A DNA stretch of 19,201 nucleotides from positions 4,067 to 23,267 of the forward strand of contig JADGJC010000483.1 in NCBI GenBank assembly GCA_027596075.1. Direction: 5' to 3'. Position numbers and translations under genes: made by a program. Origin of the DNA: Rhizophlyctis rosea. Its lineage: Eukaryota > Chytridiomycota > Chytridiomycetes > Rhizophlyctidales > Rhizophlyctidaceae. Below are positions 1 through 11,299 of the stretch, piece after piece; within the stretch, counting starts at the first letter, position 1, and the number at the start of each line of letters is the position of its first letter. The notes beneath the pieces were generated by a model, which was not told the DNA's origin, ran no database searches, and saw only the letters and a list, made by a program, of their open reading frames with translations.

Positions 1-1065
1 GGGGGGCGGGGGTGTACCTTGTGGTATAGGGCTTTGGTGTCGCCTGGGTCTTTGTGGAGGTGGTAGAGGGATTTGCTGGTGCTGCCTGGTATTGACACAT
101 TGTTCAGCTCTTCGATTGTCGTGGTCCAGAGGGTGTCCCACAATGCGGCAATATCCACTCCATTTTGGAGGCGTGATGCGTTGAGTGCAAAAGATAGGAT
201 CACAGAATCCGCATGTATTCCATCTTTGGTCGCTAAGTCGAATCCTCCAAATATGGCTTGGGATGGAATGGATGCTTCTGATGGAGATTTGGAGGATCCA
301 TCTCCTATCGTGAGACCTAGGTTGGGATCCAGCTGGAGGAGGGAGGGATCTGAATTCCAATAGCTGAGAGGAGTGAAGACAATGCAGTCATTGCTGCCTG
401 CAGGGATGAAGCAGAGGGATTGTAGAGAGTCGGTTGCCGTCTTGCTGGCTGGTGATCCGGTACTAACGGGGCTGATGCTGGCCTCAGGAGTAGCAAAGCC
501 GGCAGTAGATCGCCGGACCACCCTAGATGTAGTTTGCCCGGATGCTTCCTCATCGGATATTATGGGCAATTCAACATGCAGATCCAACAATGCACGTTGC
601 AGCTTGAGAGTAGATAGCAGGTTCTCCCTGCTGATGAAGTGCCGACTGCTGCTTAGGTCTGAACCATTCCCAAAATGGACAATGACCTGCTCAAGTTGCA
701 GCAGCGGCTCTTCACCATAAGCCGCTCGGAATTGTTCTTCTTGCCATGGTGCCCGACTGGATGGTACATCCCAAATCGGCACGTATTCATTCGAGTTGGG
801 TGTGGACAAGTAGGCATTGCGGGCTTGGTCGAGTACCGGATATGAAAGGAAGAATATAAGAACGAAGCTGAGGGCAAGTGATACGTAGGGATAGGAAGCG
901 CAGAGGATGCCGTGGCGATAAAATAGTTGTGATAGATAGCTTTCAGCCCATAGGCCTGGGAAAGCGGTCAGGATCTCAAGTTGAAGGGGAGCTCTTCGAA
1001 AGAGGACCGCAGCACTCACTGGTTTCCCTCAGACTCTGGGAAGCGGCCTTCGCCTTCTCCAACAT
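1..1065 (-). CDS. SREBP cleavage-activating protein (SCAP)-like, N-terminal part, truncated by window edge
   Basis: SCAP is an ER membrane protein that senses sterol and escorts SREBP transcription factors to the Golgi for cleavage. Proposed exon 1 is 1065..1020 (starts MLEKAKAAS, donor GTGAGT). Exon 2 runs from about 939 to the window edge with no stop, roughly 328 residues in all. The recognition signature is YRHGILCASYP followed by a hydrophobic segment (TM1), nearly the same as human SCAP FYNHGLLCASYP. It is followed by a long lumenal-type loop with FTPLSYWNSDPSLLQLDPN (human: LSPGNFWQNDWERFHADPD) and FGGFDL. Three N-glycosylation sequons (NGS, NAS, NVS) lie in this loop. The sterol-sensing domain, later membrane segments and WD40 repeats would lie beyond position 1. 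The AAG|GTACAC at 18-12 could be an intron donor. The intron 1 acceptor is uncertain: 939 keeps frame, while the CAG before 955 is a better signal but does not fit the phase. Identity is fairly secure; the exact N-terminus is not. Confidence 0.8.
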
Positions 1066-1613
1066 GCTCAGCCGCAATATTCGAAAAGGGAAGGAGGTGG
1101 TGCCGATAAGGCGGGCAAGGCAAGAACCCTGTGTCGTTACTTTGTCATGCGTTGTAAGGGATGGAAAGCGTGGGAGAATCGTCTTTCAGTTGGGAGGAAC
1201 AAGCAATGCAGCTTCGGGGAGGTTGGAACGCAGCTTCAAGCGCGTGCGAATGGATGTGGGCGACGATGATGGTCTGACATGATGTGGCTGAGACACCACC
1301 TGAAATAGCCTCGGTGCAAGGTTTAGCCATTGGTATCACATAATACCATTTCACCCGCATTCAACGGGCTGCGGGCACAGCAATGTCACATGACATCTTG
1401 GTAAGCCGGAAATCAAGGGTCCCATCCGCCCCCTCCAACCCAACCTGTTGGCATTTTGCAAAGCTGGATGTGCTCCACTTCCACCATTCACAATTGCGGT
1501 TCGGAATTACCGTCGCGTATCATCCTCGCTTGCCTGCACCCGATTCTCACACCCCTATTATTCAGGTGTCGCTTTGCCTTCGATATAAGTAGCCTGCCTG
1601 ACTCCCTGCCAAA
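1066..1613. promoter_or_regulatory. Divergent intergenic region between SCAP-like and Nap1/HEM genes
   Basis: This 548-base gap separates two divergently transcribed genes and should contain both promoters. No credible coding exon was found. Two things stand out: a TATA-like GATATAAG at about 1581-1588, some 30 bases before the Nap1 start, and the 10-base palindrome GTCACATGAC at 1385-1394, which holds an E-box-like core. Neither can be proven functional from sequence alone. Confidence 0.4.
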
Positions 1614-4600
1614 ATGTCGCTTGATATCAACAAATGGTCAGACCACTTGATCCTGCTCCAAACCCACGCACAAGGCCTACTCGCGGCTCTATACTGTGCC
1701 AAGCAGTTTGTTGATCCTGAAGCAACTTCTCCCACATCCGACATTCTCGCAAGAGGTGGATCACCAGATGTTGCATTTACATACAACGGTAGTCCCGTAT
1801 CCCCCGTATCTGCCAGTCGGCCGGCTTTGGAGAGGCTTCGAGTATTGGCGGAGGCAGGAGATCACGGACTAGGAGACTTTTTCAAAAAGATCGTAAAGAA
1901 GTTTCCTGATGTGGGAGATATTACGAAGGTGAGATGTAACCGCTTGTTATGCTGAGATGGTTGCATCACTCATCTGCCTTGTAGTCATCCAGTTACCAAG
2001 CTTTTGTCAAAGCTTCTGACACTATTTTGGAGGAGCTAAAACCATATTATGATCTTCTTTCCGCCACTGCCGAGTTCGCAGAAACTGCTCAAACGGTGTT
2101 GCAACAGGGTGTAAACCTACTGACATTTGGGGTATGCTTGCAAAATGCTGTTGCTGTTTTGCAAGTGAAATCGGTTAACGCTGTTAACGACTGCAGTTTG
2201 ACACGAATCCGGAAATCGTCAACATTTTCCTTGATGTCCTCGTATCCTTCGTCTCCGTCATTTACCTAGTCAACGGACTTGGTAACGAACGAAAGATCAT
2301 TGCATTCGCATATAGTAGGGCATATCAGGTGGCCAAGCAAAAGGACGAGCTAAATTGGGGCAGGTATGCAAACTGTTCCAGATTTACTCTTCTGCAACCG
2401 CACCACCGTTAACCCATGCCGTAGACTATCAAAGTTCCTAACAGCATATGACAAACCTCTTCCCGCCATCCAAGAAAATCTCTCCATCCTCGCCCCCCGC
2501 ATCATGAGCATCTTACTTGAGCTCAAAACCCACCTAACGCAACGACTCTGCGTATCAGCGGATGGATTGCGCAAGACGGCGGTGCTGAGTCTGACGCCTG
2601 AGATGAGTGGTGTGAAAGCACCTGAGCCTGATATGAAGGTGAATCAGCATGATGCACTTGACATTTGTTATATCAGCAAGACATTGAGCATCTGGTTTCC
2701 TTTCTTGTTTCAGCACCTGCAAGGCCTTGCAGCACAAAACCGGTATTTCACAATCACCGTCATCGGGTTTTTGCTTTGTCCAGGAGAAGTTGTCAAGAAT
2801 CCAACATCTGTGGAACACTTGAAACTGGCGTTCTCATATGCATATGTGTTACCGCTCATTCGCAATGAGGTGAGTGCCGACGGAAATAAAGCATACCGTT
2901 ATTGACCACTCGAATTGACAACATGCTTTTGCATTCTAGGCACTAGACATCACCTCAGAATACGACCACACCTTCAAAGCCAATTCCAAATTGGGAAAGA
3001 TTTTGAAAACTGATTTCACGTAAGATTTAGTGGTTCCGAGATATTCAAATGCGTCCATTGAGCATATCAAGATTACTCAACTCGACCATCCACACCCAGC
3101 GACGCACTCTCATCCTCCCACCTCACCGCCCCAACATTCCACAAAGACCGCCGAGACTACCTCCGCCACCAACTCAAACAAATTCTCTGTCTCTGCGACG
3201 ATCACGCCATACTGTGTACAAAATTCATGGTAACCCACACCAGTTTCACCACCCCCTCTCTTCCAAAAAACACTCATTTTCCCACCCAGGTCATAATCAG
3301 CGCCATCGGCTTCGCGAAAGACGAAATTCTTTGGTACTTCCACCACCTAGACGCCGACGTCGCGAGCAAGAAAAAGGGAAAGAAGGAACCGCGGTCTCAT
3401 GATGTGGGCGTTATTGAGTTGATGTGGCTTTTGAAGGAGATTTGTGGGAGGCTTATGCGGAAGGTTGATGGTGTGTATACATCATTCGTGCTCTGTCCAG
3501 TCAGTGGATACAGGTTGGCAGGACGACTGATGTGGGTATTTTCCGTTCCCTCCCTCTTTCTCGCGCTCAGTGATCCGCGACGCCATGGCCAACCACATCG
3601 CCGAGATCCACGTCCCCGGTATACTGGAAAACATCGAAAACGCCTTGCAGTCGCCGGAGTTGGCGGCGGAGAATACGGGGCTGTTGTTGAAGGCTATGGC
3701 GGACACATTGGCCCTGATTCCGACGGAGAGGTTGAGTGATGTTATTCAGGATGGGGGGTTGGAGGTTAGTTCCTTTATGGAAGCGAGTTGTTGTTTTGCG
3801 GTCACGTGGATGGGTTTTCCCAAATCTTACAACATGTTATGCGGTTGATACTAGGGAGTGCGACTCAACTGGCTGCGATTCCAAGTCTGCGCCGCTCTAC
3901 CAACGTCAGTCGCAAGCATACCCCACACCGCACATCTATCAACATTAATGGGAGACCTCTACATCAAATCAAGGTGACGTAAACCCCACCCGGCCCAATA
4001 ACTCCTTACATCATTGCGAAGAAATCTAACCGTCTGCTTGATGCTCACAGATGGCTAGACAAATTCGAAGCTTGTCTCAAACAACAATCCTCGCTCCAAG
4101 ATCTATGCTACTACCAAACACCCCTACAAGAGCTCCTCAGAGAGTGCATGGACACAAGTCCAGAAAGCATTCGATTCGTAGGCGTGCTAGGCCTCCTAGC
4201 AGAAGATTTCATGGGGAACGTCTCACCATGTTGGCCCGCCGAGGTAAATCACAAATCACAAATCACATTCCTCTCCCCAACATCATTAACCTAAACCCCA
4301 CCATCCCACGCAGCAAAAACAACTCTCAATCCACTCCGTCCTCTTCGCAACCGAAATATACTCCATCCTAGGCCAATACGCCGCTTCCATCGCCCACGAC
4401 ATTGCGCTCATCCACATCGCGCATGAAGCACAGGTGCTGAGTTCTGAGGCTGTTGCATTTCTCCCGCGCGATGCGGAGAGGGAGAAGGAGAGGCATAAGA
4501 AGAAGGGGCCTGCACCTGGGTTTGGTGTGGGGAGGAAGGGTGTTGGTGTGGAGAGTGCGGGAGGGAGGAGGCCCGGGTGGGAGAGTGAGTTGAGGGGTGG

Positions 4601-7383
4601 GGGGGAAGTTAAGAGGTTTGTGTTTTTGGTGGTTCTGTTTTTTAGGAGTTTTGTTGAGGGGTAGGGTGGTGCGTGGTGTGGAGTGCGATCAGGCTTCAAT
4701 TGATTTTTTTTTGATTCGCGAAAACAGTCTAGAGAGAATGAAAATCCTCCTCCGAAACGTCATAACAGCACTCTCGAACCCTCTCATGGTCCTAGTCCAC
4801 GATTCCGAATTCCACCCATTCGAGTTCTTCCTGGAGTGCTTGGCAACAAAATTCAAGACGTAAGGCCCAAAACTCATCCTTCATGAACCATCTTGACTCC
4901 CATCGCAGCAACACTCAACAAAAAAAACTATCCTCCTCCTACAATTCCCAATACAGCTTCCTCATGTCCTCAATTTACAAAATCCACGAACAAACCACCG
5001 AATCCTCTTTCCTCGGTCTGGGCAAAGCCGAAGTATTGGAAGGTGACGAGCCGATGGCGTTTGATGTGAAGCGGCCGTCGGTTTTCTTGGCGGAAGTGAG
5101 GGCGTATTTGGACGCGATGCAGTTTGTCGATCATTTTGGTGTGTGATGATGCTATGGTTTCGGGACGACGGGGTTGAGTGGGATACGGAAAAGACACACA
5201 TGTTGATAAGCGTTCTTATTTCTTGCCCTTGTAACACAGTTCCGGTGGATTGTACCGAGATGTTGAGGGAGGTGCTGTTGGGGCAGATTGATTTTGATTC
5301 GTAAGTTCTCTTTCCGCTCTTGGCAGCGTTTTGCTGCAAGAAGACATCGCGCTCTATTACGGAACACAATCAACTCTCAAACCCCTCCAGCGCAAAATCC
5401 CTATCCGACGCCCAACCAGACCAAATGGTCTACCAATACACTCTCAAAGATCCCAAAACCAAAGCGCGGGAGAAGAACAAACCCCCATCCGTCAACACCA
5501 ACCAATCGCTTTTGGTTACGTATATGGTTTGGTAAAGTGTTGAGACAGAGTGTTTCGGTTACTTTGTCATTTTGCTGAAAGGTGAATATTCGCAAAACAG
5601 GTACTCGGAATTCGTCGCCTCAAAAGCAACAACAGGGAACATCTGCCACGCACCCAACCGGAGATCGTTCGTTAGTAAAACTCATTTGCAGTTCCAGGCG
5701 GAACTTTATACTGATATCAATGGTGAGATAACCGCTCCCATTCCCACACACTTCTCCACATCCGTCTTCAAACAAAGTCCTCCAAAACCCCACTAAGCTC
5801 TAACCAACCTCCCCCCACCCCATCAGAACTAAAATCCCTCGCCGAACTCCTCGGCCCGACGGGCATCCGCTTCATGGACGAGAAGCTCGTGCGGATCGTC
5901 GCGTCCATAACGGCGTCGCTGAAGGACGTCATCACGTTGAATCAGGAGGCCTTAGAACGGTTGAGAGCTGATTGGGATGAGGAGGTGAAGAGTTTGGAGG
6001 CTTTGAGAAAGTTGAGGTGTAGGTTTTTCTGTGTGGTGGTGTATTGGGGGGGGGGGGGGGTGTTGGGAGAGTTGGGATGTTTCTTTTCTGTGGACTAATC
6101 GTATTTCCTCAAATGCGACGACAGCAATGAAGGAAGTAACGACCAAACTGATCACGATCGGCTTCATTTTGGAATTCAGGAAGTTGCTCTTGGACGCCGT
6201 CAATAGCGTAAGTAAAAAGACACTCCTTACCGCATCCTCCAAGGAATGAACCTCAACAAACACTCTGTATGAAGGCCTTCGGCTACGGATGCGGACACAT
6301 CCTTTCAGCCGTCCGAACGGCCAGCGAGCAATATAGCACTATAGGTGTGGAACAGAATCCTGAGGTTGCAAAGGTAAGAATTCCCCGTTTTCTTAACAAA
6401 GGAAAACGCGAGAGAAGTGACCTCACACACCTCCCGTTGCTGCTTATAGGCGCTCAGCCAGCTGTCCAACCAATTGGGAATGACGGACATGTGGGATTGG
6501 TCATTGAGCTCTGCGTTTAGCCCCATTGCCGGTATGACCTTCTCAGTTGCACTTCCCATTTCCTCATTCTGATCCTTACCCACACCGCCCTCCTTTTCCC
6601 CCTTTCTTCAGGTGACATCCCATCAACAGACGCGCTCCCCCACCTCTTCGCCGCAGCATTGTGGTCAATGTCCTTTGACGAAGGCGCTATTTACAATCCT
6701 TATATCAATGGTTCGTGTTGCGCAGGGCAAGAAGAATTCGTAAACGCAATGAGAAATGACTCCATAATCTTTCCGCACCCTGCAGGCCTAGAAAACAACG
6801 GACACTGCCTGGTGACGGCTTTCGACACCCTCAGCCGACACCTTCTCGCCACAGCAGCAAAGGAGAACGCGGACATCATTCCATTCTCACATCGCGAGTT
6901 TGTTAATGTGGGCGTCGTTTTCATTTTCCTTCAGGGATAGGCAGGGATATCACAAACAAATCGGTTCCATGCATACTCACTCTTGCTGCCACCCTTACCC
7001 CCCCTCAACACAGTGTGCATCAACAATCCTCATGCGCCTCCGCCACAAAGCAACAGAAAAAACTGAAAAAGACCTCCAAACAAAGAACTTGGATGCCTCA
7101 TTCTTGGTTTTGGAAAAGGTACGGTCCTGTGTTCCTCAAGACTCTTGATCAGACGTACCTTAACCTCTTTATATGTTCTTAGTTCATGACCGCATCACCC
7201 TACCTGAGCGCAGACATAGCCGAAGAGCTCCTCCCCACACCCCTCCTCACATCCATTGCAATGGACTTACATCGCAAGTATACTGATGCTGGAGTCACGA
7301 CGTCTAAGAAGGTTGTGTCGCCTGGTGCGGGGACGGCGAGTGCGGGTGTTGTGGCTGTTGGGGATGAGGAGGCTGCTATGTAG
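1614..7383 (+). CDS. Nap1/HEM (NCKAP1-like) subunit of the WAVE/SCAR regulatory complex
   Basis: Nap1 pairs with Sra1/PIR121 in the five-subunit WAVE complex that links Rac to Arp2/3-driven actin branching at the cell cortex. Exons: 1614-1928, 1985-2131, 2197-2363, 2425-2638, 2714-2869, 2940-3019, 3100-3229, 3290-3470, 3571-3764, 3855-3973, 4051-4243, 4314-4584, 4733-4859, 4909-5138, 5240-5300, 5391-5531, 5601-5722, 5827-6018, 6125-6207, 6275-6373, 6450-6531, 6612-6710, 6786-6907, 7014-7118, 7183-7383; 1276 aa (human NCKAP1 about 1128). Landmarks matching the family end to end: KKFPDVGD; SAIGFAKDEILW (human MALSFARDEIIW); GVRLNWLRFQ; LAEVRAYLDAMQ; VTYMVWYSEF; ELKSLAELLGPTGIRFM (human EMRSLSELLGPYGMKFL); TIGFILEFRKL; and a C-terminal LEKFMTASPYLSADI (human IVQESPFLTMDL). 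It has no catalytic motifs; the family is an all-helical scaffold. The least certain joins are at 2639-2713, 4585-4732, 5301-5390 and 6208-6274. The extra length lies mostly in loops near 4440-4584 and 5391-5510. Confidence 0.92.
2639..2713 (+). other. Frame-preserving 75-base intron in Nap1/HEM
   Basis: The donor is AAG|GTGAAT, and the acceptor follows a strong pyrimidine run ending TTGTTTCAG. The length is a multiple of three and there is no stop, so simple ORF calling reads through it and adds 25 residues. Removing it brings PDMK next to HLQGLAAQNRYF, which aligns better with the animal protein before the GFxLC segment. I favour an intron, but retention would still give a full protein. Confidence 0.7.
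6046..6060. repeat. 15-base poly-G tract inside a Nap1/HEM intron
   Basis: An uninterrupted run of 15 G lies in the intron spanning 6019-6124, preceded by GT-rich sequence. It is intronic, so a length error here would not alter the protein. Homopolymers of this length are prone to miscalling and slippage. Confidence 0.95.
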
Positions 7384-7657
7384 GAAGGGGGGTGACAGAG
7401 AGTACTGGGGTTTGCATGTCCTTTGGAAGGAGGGAGCGTGTGTATGTAAATTCATTTATGAGCGTATATGAGTTATGACAATGTTTGTCAACCACAATCA
7501 AGTTGCATGATGAAAGCGACCCGTCTATCTTTGCGGTTTTTGCACCGTAACACCCACAACAAAGTAGAAATAAGATAAACCAGCCCACGGCACTCATGAC
7601 TACTTATACTATTCACAACAATCTAACGTTCACAAGTGAAGACAGAAACCCCCACAT
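7384..7657. other. Convergent intergenic spacer between Nap1/HEM and M3 peptidase stops
   Basis: The spacer is 274 bases between two stop codons facing each other, so it holds both 3' ends. No exact AATAAA was seen; AGAAATAAG near 7566 is only a weak variant for the plus-strand transcript. No RNA gene or repeat was recognised. Confidence 0.5.
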
Positions 7658-10600
7658 TCAGTCCACAATAGGAGCCGCCCCACCAGCAACAGCATCCCCA
7701 CCCTCCAACCCAATACTCTTCAAGAACGCCGCATCATTCGGTTCACGTCCAAGGAACCTCTTCAGCATTTCTTGTCCATCCCTGCATAAGAAAATTTCAT
7801 AAACAAAGTTTCCCGCAAAGAAATTCCCAGCGCGCTTATCGATTTCTATAAACCTCACCTGCTACCACCAGGAACAAGAATTTCCGACCGATACGACTTG
7901 CCCGGTCCAGGATTCTGCAACCCTTCCTTCTTGAACCGGGAATAGAACATATCCGCCGAATACACTTGAGACCTACAATCCCCAGAATCAATCAATAAAA
8001 TCCATGACTTAAGCGTCTTCCACTAAGATGTGCAGAGAAAAAGTGAAGATCAAAGAAACACATACCACATATACCCATAATACCCAGCCTCATACCCCCC
8101 CATGATATGCCCAAACGCCGCCGCCGGCCACGTCCCCTCCGTCCCAGGAATAAGCGTAACATCCTCCCGCAACGAATTCCACAAAGCCGTACTATCAATC
8201 TTGCGCGTATCGTTGTTCTCAACGGTGTGTACTTGCATGTCGAAGTACCCGAAGAAGAGCTGTTATAGGTACGACGTGAGTGATTTATTGATGTGCGGCA
8301 TAGGGATTGTGACGAACCTGTCGAAGAGCAAGAAGAGCCGCATTGACGTTCTTCGCTTTCACGAGGGCGTTGATCAAATCGTCCGGTAGAGGACTGCTGG
8401 CGCCCTTCTCGTAGTGGGCTGACAGCACTTTGAGGATTTCGGGTTCCCAACACCACTAGATCCAGCAACAACAAAAGCACGCTCATCAGTCTGTGCAATC
8501 CAATATCAACAAAGAAATAGAAGACCCCCACTCACGTTCTCCAACATCTGAGACGGCGCCTCCACGAAATCGCCTTCCACCCGCGTCCCGTGGAACTTGC
8601 TCCACTTCGTTTGCGAGCACAGCTGATGCATGATATGCCCAAGTTCATGGAAGTATGTCACCACTTCATTGTGTTTGAGCAACGATGGCTTTGTCGGTGT
8701 CGGCTTGGAGAAGTTGGCAACCTATGCTCACGGGAGTTGAGGGTTGATGAGCATACCCTATATAATATGACAAGGGTGCAATGGATGTACTGACCATGGC
8801 GGCCACTGGGTACTGCCGACTTCCATCCTCCAAAATCTGTCCCGGTTGCAGTTGAAAAGCCGCCGCTGGCGTGAAGATAAATACGCAGCGAAGCGAAATT
8901 CGGCACCATACAACACCCACCATGCGAATACTTGTTCTCACGAGGATGCAAGTCAAGGTAAAAGTGCCCCACAAAGTCTCCTGCCTTATCGAATACCTAA
9001 ACTCACCTGCCAGTATCAGCAGCAACCCTTTTTGAGCCACATCACAAATTCACCAAACAGTCCTACCTGGAACAACCTCACATCCTCATGCCACGCCGCC
9101 ACTCCCTCCTTCACTTCCGTAATCTTCAAAGACAAGACCGTCTCGTAAAGTTTGAGCATTCCTTGCGTCACAGTCTCAAGAGAGAAGTATTGCTTGATCT
9201 TCTCATCATCCACTTGGTAGTCCCTTTCGAGCATGAGACGGTTGTAGTACTATGCAAAGATTTAGACAGGCTGCCAAAAGAATGTTGAGATAACATTGCT
9301 TAAGTACCTGGAAATCCCACGCATTGAGCTTGTTATCAAATGGCAAACCACGTTCCGCCGTTTCTTGCTGCGGATCTCTTCAATATTCTGTCTTCAGCCT
9401 CACCCAATGACAACTATGCATCTACCTTCTTCAACTCCAACAACTTAGCTCGCTCCTTCTCACCAAACGGCACCAACTTAGCCCTCAAACTGTCCATGAA
9501 AGATTTTACTATCTTGGTCTGCTTGGCCATCTTGACTTCCAAAACGTAGTCCGCATAGGTTGGGTAGCCCAACAATGCGGCGATTTGGCGTCTGATGTCG
9601 ATAGCCTTTTCCAGCAAGGCGATGTTGGGTTGGCATTTGGCGCCGTTGGCAAAGTCGAGGCGTTGGCGGGTTTTTTCGTGCTTAGCCATGCGCATGGTGG
9701 GGATGCTGTGGTGATTGTTAATGAAGATCTTTGGGGTGGTGGTGAATGGAGGGGACTGACATGTCGGGGTATTTCATCGTCACTGCAAACTTCTCCTTGC
9801 CATCTTCAGGATCCGTCTAAAGGCGAAAATGGTAAGCTCACTTTCAACATTGAATATTGAGCGAAGATTGAATGCTACCTTTGTTGCACGACCATCGAAG
9901 AAATCATCCGGCATTCCGTCGAGCTCTTCACGGGTAAACAAGACCTCAGTGACATCGGTGTTCAAAGTTTGGCTGAAGTCCACTGCGATTTTGGTCAGCT
10001 TCCCGTACGTACTTGAGTGGGAACATCCTTTTTACCTGAGATGTCCGCAAGTTGCTTCTTCAAAGCAGCCAACTTCTCTCTTTGCTCATCGGGGAGAGCT
10101 AGCCCATTACTTGGGAGGAGGGTCAATCAACGATATGCATCCACAACCGCAGCACATCATCAACCAACCGTTTGAAATCCCTCAAAGTATGCTCAAGCAA
10201 CCGTGCATCCTCCACTTCCAACTTCTCCTTCTTCTCAGCAGCCGCCACAACAGATTTATAGACATCAACTCTCATACTACTCTCAATCTCAAATTCATCA
10301 AGCTCCTTGTTCGCAGCAACGGAGGCGTCACGCACTTCCTTGTTCGTGTGCACGTATTGGAGGAAAGTGGTGTTGCTAGACTCGTAGGCGAACCATCCCT
10401 CCATTTTTGCGATGGGGACCACAACGTTGGCGAAGGAGGCTTGAGCGGGGGGGATGGCGGCTACATCGTCGAATACTTTGCGCGCTTTGGAGATGATGTC
10501 TTTGGCGTGGGCGGTGATCTCCTCGGGCTTCCAGTCGAAGCGGAGGTGGTTGTGAGTTGAGGTTTCTGCGGGCATGTTTGGTGTAAAGTTTGCGTGTGTA

Positions 10601-10773
10601 GCGAGTAGGTAGGTGGTGGTGTTAAAACTGCGTATAGACAGTGTAGGTGAGCGTGGTCGAAAGCTGCGGAATGCAGAAACGGCAGCTATTGTTGCTCTGA
10701 GTTTGCAGGATTGAACAGGAACAAGTGGAGTACGTGTAGCGCGGAGTACTGCGCAGCGACGTGACAGGAACAT
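7658..10773 (-). CDS. M3-family zinc oligopeptidase (thimet oligopeptidase/neurolysin/saccharolysin type)
   Basis: A soluble metallopeptidase that cleaves short peptides in the cytosol and/or the mitochondrial intermembrane space. Exons in coding order: 10773-10169, 10109-10036, 9982-9879, 9816-9761, 9705-9426, 9367-9308, 9249-9067, 8996-8921, 8865-8795, 8721-8536, 8455-8318, 8259-8066, 7972-7859, 7781-7658; 754 aa with TGA at 7660-7658. The zinc site HELGH is at about residues 528-532 and the third ligand Glu is in DFVEAPSQ at about 557. The 25-residue spacing from second His to Glu equals that of thimet oligopeptidase. Other family blocks are [57 protein letters not shown] (substrate-binding tyrosines) and [15 protein letters not shown]. 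The first 66 residues are Arg/Ser-rich without acids, like a mitochondrial presequence. A second in-frame Met (MPAETS) at 10575 would give a 688-aa cytosolic form. No active-site residue appears lost. Confidence 0.93.
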
Positions 10774-11299
10774 ACAAGACGAACTCTATTAAGCAAGAAC
10801 ACACCGCGAGAAACGGTACCTATTGCCTTTGTGTGTGGATATGCCAGCAAGATGGAGGTGGAACTGTGGAGGGGGAGCGGTCTTTGGGCTTCACCCTGGC
10901 GAATCGTGATGTGGCTCCGAAATTCGTACCAGCTCAAATTCAACGGTCCCACTACTCACTCAATACGGGGAGCTATTTTTGACCATTTGTTTGTTTACCA
11001 CCATGTACTTATTCTTGGCTGTCCAAATTTTACTGATCTTCATGAAACCCCAAATCGAAGCACAGTTTCCATTCGATCCATAATCCACATACATCGGTGC
11101 ACCCGTCGAAATCCAATCAATACGGACCTAGGTGCGATTTAAATCACTTGACGACGAGCACACCGACTTGAGAGAGATCTCCTCAGGCAGGACATTATTG
11201 GTCTCCACTATTTCCACTTCACCTAGAGCACTAGATTCAGCACATCACAACCTTCATGCACCACCCTCCCCATTTTCTTCTTGATTGAATGATGATTGA
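10774..11299. other. Gene-free stretch between M3 peptidase start and U2 snRNA 3' end
   Basis: The stretch is 526 bases, with short open frames only and no family resemblance or splice-supported coding. It must contain the peptidase promoter (minus strand, right of 10773) and the U2 3'-processing region. No clear TATA box or repeat was recognised. Confidence 0.45.

Noticed and set aside
73..363. 96-codon plus-strand frame opposite the SCAP-like exon
   Set aside because: It is a shadow of the continuous minus-strand SCAP frame, which has clear family motifs.
5320..5390. A VLLQEDIALYY reading directly after the acceptor at 5327, resembling NCKAP1 VLLQQ
   Set aside because: It leads to the wrong frame. 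The true VLLxQ block is in the previous exon (EVLLGQIDFDS), and the acceptor CTCCAG at 5390 restores phase into VTYMVWYSEF.
7992..8531. 179-codon minus-strand frame inside the M3 gene
   Set aside because: It crosses two introns in the wrong frame; the spliced frame gives the M3 C-terminal blocks [18 protein letters not shown] and LVKAKN.
9829..10560. 243-codon plus-strand frame, the longest plus-strand frame in this region
   Set aside because: It is antisense to M3 peptidase exons 1-3, whose minus-strand product is fully explained.
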